Assembly: GCA_947476675.1 (NCBI GenBank)
Contig: CANJRL010000003.1
Coordinates: forward strand, 1 to 64,000
Source: Phycisphaerales bacterium
GTDB taxonomy: Bacteria; Planctomycetota; Phycisphaerae; Phycisphaerales; UBA1924
Direction: 5' to 3'
Length of the DNA: 64,000 bases
Shown here: positions 62,017-64,000 of the stretch, in pieces
Layout: every line of letters begins with the position of its first letter
Position numbering within the stretch: position 1 is the stretch's first letter
The notes under the pieces: model-generated
Told to the model about the DNA's origin: nothing
What the model saw: the letters and a program-made list of their open reading frames with translations, nothing else
The model's database searches: none
Translations under genes and position numbers: made by a program

Positions 62017-62068
62017 TTCGGATCCTTCTGGGAACGATCGCTGGCATTCGTGGAGAACCGGGATCCAG

Positions 62069-62097
62069 AGCATAGCCCCCCGATCGCCCCAGTCGAA
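62069..62097 (-). promoter_or_regulatory. Candidate promoter for the dockerin-pseudopilin gene run
   Basis: On the minus strand TTCGAC (62097-62092) and TATGCT (62074-62069) are separated by 17 nt, a housekeeping-like spacing, placing transcription start near 62062 and a leader of about 45 nt before the ATG at 62016. The remaining part of the 252-nt divergent gap shows nothing further. Confidence 0.35.
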
Positions 62098-62268
62098 TCC
62101 GCTCCACCTGACTCTCTGTTAAGCATGCGCAAAGACATCGCCCCGCAGGCAATGCCGCCCAATCGCCCGCCTGACGCGAGCCACATCACGCGACTCCCCG
62201 AGGGTCGGCCCGCCGCACAAACGCCGGCCCTCCGGCGCCGCCCGCCTCACCGCGTCATCATCTCTCCC

Positions 62269-63861
62269 ATGCGATTCCTCCGCGCCGCTCTCCTCGCCGC
62301 CGCCTTCGCAACTCTGATCGCGGCCCCCTTCCTCGCCCGCGGCGCCGAGCGAGCCGCCCCCGCGCGCGCCGGCCGCGCCCCCGCCCGCCTCGTCATCATC
62401 ACGCCCCACAACGAGCAGATACGCCACGAGTTCGGCCTCGCATTCGAGCGATGGTGGGCGCAGACCCACGACGGACCGACCGTCACCGTCGACTGGCGCG
62501 CCCCCGGCGGCACCAGCGAGATCCGCAAACTCCTGGAATCCCAGTACATCCGCGCGGTCCGCGGCGGGGCCATCGCCCCCGACGGGGCCTGCGACCCCGG
62601 CGCCATGCCCTACGACATCCTCTTCGGCGGAGGCGCCTACGAGCACGACGTGGTCAAGAAGGGCGTCAGCGTCGAACTCGCCGCCACCGGCCCCGACGGC
62701 AAGCCGCTCCGCGCCGCCGTGCCCATGTCCGTCCCGGCGCGCCTCACCGACGACGAACTCAAGGAGATCTTCCCGGAGAACCGCATCGGCCAGGGCGTGC
62801 TGCACGACCCCCAGAAGTTCTGGCTCGGCGCCGCCCTCACCGCCTTCGGCATCGGCTTCAACCGCGACGTCATCCGCGAACTCGGCGTCCCCGAGCCCTC
62901 CACGTGGGACGACCTCACCGACCGCCGCTACGCCGGGCGCCTGGCCATGACCGACCCCCGCCAATCCGGCTCGGTCGCCACGACCTACGACTCCATCCTG
63001 AACGCCTACGGCTGGGAGAAGGGCTGGCGCGTGCTCCGAGGCATGGCCGCCAACGCCCGCTTCTTCGCCAACACCTCCCTCAAGCCCCCGCTCGAGATCA
63101 GCAGCGGCGAGGCCGCCGCCGGCCCCGTGCTCGAGTTCTACGGCCGCTACCAGAGCCAGTCGCTGCTCAAGCCCGGGCAGAAGCCCGAGGGCTCGCGCCT
63201 CGGCTATGTCGACCCGCCGGGCATGGTGTTCATCGACTCCGACCCCATCTCGATCCTCCGCGGCGGGCCCAACCCCGAAGCGGCGCTCGAGTTCGTCCGC
63301 TTCGCCCTCAGCGAGCAGGGCCAGGCGCTGTGGCAGTTCAAGAAGCACTCCGGGCTCGCGCTCGATACCGGCTACCCGGTCAGCGATGACGCGCTGCAGT
63401 ATGACTGGGGCCCGGACAAGTTCGAACTCCGCCGCATGCCCGTCCGCCGCTCGATGTACGAGAAGTTCCGCGACCGCTTCGTCGACCGCGACCTGCGGCC
63501 CTTCGAGATCGTCTCCAAGGCTCCGCTCATGGGATGGCGCCCCCTCGTCATCCCGATGTTCAGCGCCTTCGCCATCGACATCCACGCCGACATGCGCGAG
63601 GCGTGGGACGCGATGGGGCGCGCCGCGGCGGCCCACGCCGACCCGTCCCTCCTCGCCGAACTCGACGCCATCTTCTACGCCATGCCCCCCCACCCACTGA
63701 AGGACGGAGCCACGGCGCCGTTCGCCGAGGCCAACTTCAAGGTCATCCGCGACGACTGGCGCGACCCCCGGCGCGAGACCGACCTGCGCATGGCCTACAC
63801 CGCCTTCTTCCGCGAGCGGTACCGCGAGGTGACGCGGCGTGCGCGCGAAGCGGGATATTGA
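62269..63861 (+). CDS. ABC transporter extracellular solute-binding protein, type 2 fold
   Basis: 530 residues from the ATG at 62269. The N-terminus (MRFLRAALLAAAFATLIAAP) is an export signal with cleavage near ARGAE. The fold starts at RLVIITPHNEQIRHEF and continues with YDILFGGGAYEHDVV, GIGFNRDVIRELGV with PEPSTWDDLTDRRYAGRLAM, and SGSVATTYDSIL, as in iron(III)- or polyamine-type binding proteins. The C-terminal ~150 residues extend beyond the usual fold with helical, charged sequence. The ligand cannot be told from the sequence. No permease or ATPase gene follows on this strand; the next gene is convergent. Confidence 0.88.
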   Translation: MRFLRAALLAAAFATLIAAPFLARGAERAAPARAGRAPARLVIITPHNEQIRHEFGLAFERWWAQTHDGPTVTVDWRAPGGTSEIRKLLESQYIRAVRGGAIAPDGACDPGAMPYDILFGGGAYEHDVVKKGVSVELAATGPDGKPLRAAVPMSVPARLTDDELKEIFPENRIGQGVLHDPQKFWLGAALTAFGIGFNRDVIRELGVPEPSTWDDLTDRRYAGRLAMTDPRQSGSVATTYDSILNAYGWEKGWRVLRGMAANARFFANTSLKPPLEISSGEAAAGPVLEFYGRYQSQSLLKPGQKPEGSRLGYVDPPGMVFIDSDPISILRGGPNPEAALEFVRFALSEQGQALWQFKKHSGLALDTGYPVSDDALQYDWGPDKFELRRMPVRRSMYEKFRDRFVDRDLRPFEIVSKAPLMGWRPLVIPMFSAFAIDIHADMREAWDAMGRAAAAHADPSLLAELDAIFYAMPPHPLKDGATAPFAEANFKVIRDDWRDPRRETDLRMAYTAFFRERYREVTRRAREAGY

Positions 63862-63864
63862 CCC

Positions 63865-64000
63865 TCAGGCGCGGAACACCGCGCCGAGTTTCTTGCCCAG
63901 CAGCACGCTCACACCGGCCAGCGTGGTCGCGAGGAGGAGCATGCCCCAGAGGCCCATGCCGCTGGCGATGCCCGGCCCGTCGCCCAGGCGCTCGGCGAAG
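63865..64000 (-). CDS. 3' end of a membrane protein gene (partial)
   Basis: The last 44 residues of a minus-strand gene whose start lies beyond the window. They contain one hydrophobic helix (MGLWGMLLLATTLAGVSVLL) followed by the basic tail GKKLGAVFRA and TGA at 63867-63865. Only 3 nt separate its stop from that of the solute-binding protein. An ABC permease is conceivable given the neighbour, but the fragment is too short to say. Confidence 0.5.
   Translation of the reverse strand, partial: FAERLGDGPGIASGMGLWGMLLLATTLAGVSVLLGKKLGAVFRA

Overview
The window looks like ordinary chromosome from a high-GC planctomycete of the class Phycisphaerae. Three things point there: secreted proteins ending in the short dockerin-like tail (C-P-G-D-x-N-x-D...DLN-x-V-L-x-x-F-G), a pseudopilin with an N-terminal FTLIELLVVV segment and a C-terminal RH...DGHV motif, and frequent 4-nt ATGA/GTGA gene overlaps. 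This is inferred from protein signatures alone. I see no rRNA, tRNA, CRISPR array, insertion sequence or phage gene. The window is densely coding and no gene-free gap exceeds about 280 nt.

Layout. 1-6.2 kb: the end of a membrane protein gene, a secreted PRC-barrel protein, three small hydrophilic proteins, then on the minus strand an intact Ku gene followed by a heavily damaged ligD. 6.2-10 kb: a four-PAS histidine kinase overlapping a receiver-only response regulator, with a second receiver-only regulator convergent to them. 10.1-19 kb (minus): a gene run reading ECF sigma factor, anti-sigma factor, MarR regulator, MacA-like adaptor, ABC ATPase, ABC permease and TolC-like channel, followed by an M13 metallopeptidase. 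19-21.7 kb: a secreted alpha/beta-hydrolase fused to a beta-carbonic-anhydrase domain, then a cytochrome P460. 21.7-26.7 kb (minus): TetR, RND adaptor and RND pump behind two copies of a perfect palindrome. 26.8-32.3 kb: GAF-GGDEF cyclase, M20 amidohydrolase, nitroreductase, and a pabB-Nudix pair. 32.4-39.8 kb: pyruvate phosphate dikinase, a TPR protein, a DUF3568-like lipoprotein, trpC, a CPBP-type membrane protease and trpS.

39.8-50 kb holds mostly secreted proteins: an M14 carboxypeptidase and two other proteins with dockerin-like tails, an S41-like protein lacking catalytic residues, an M28 peptidase and an S9 peptidase. 50-54.7 kb (minus) is a tightly overlapped peptidoglycan-recycling operon: anmK, murQ, a sodium/solute symporter and nagZ. 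54.8-62 kb (minus) encodes two exported endonuclease/exonuclease/phosphatase proteins, two secreted dockerin-tailed proteins, a small anchored protein and a pseudopilin. The window ends with an exported type-2 solute-binding protein and the 3' end of a membrane protein gene.

Together these suggest a free-living heterotroph with much extracellular and periplasmic protein and wall-fragment turnover, and two independently regulated efflux operons. The features most worth checking are the decayed ligD beside an intact ku, the hydrolase-carbonic anhydrase fusion, the muropeptide operon with a sodium symporter in place of a known importer, and the two architectures of the dockerin-like tail.
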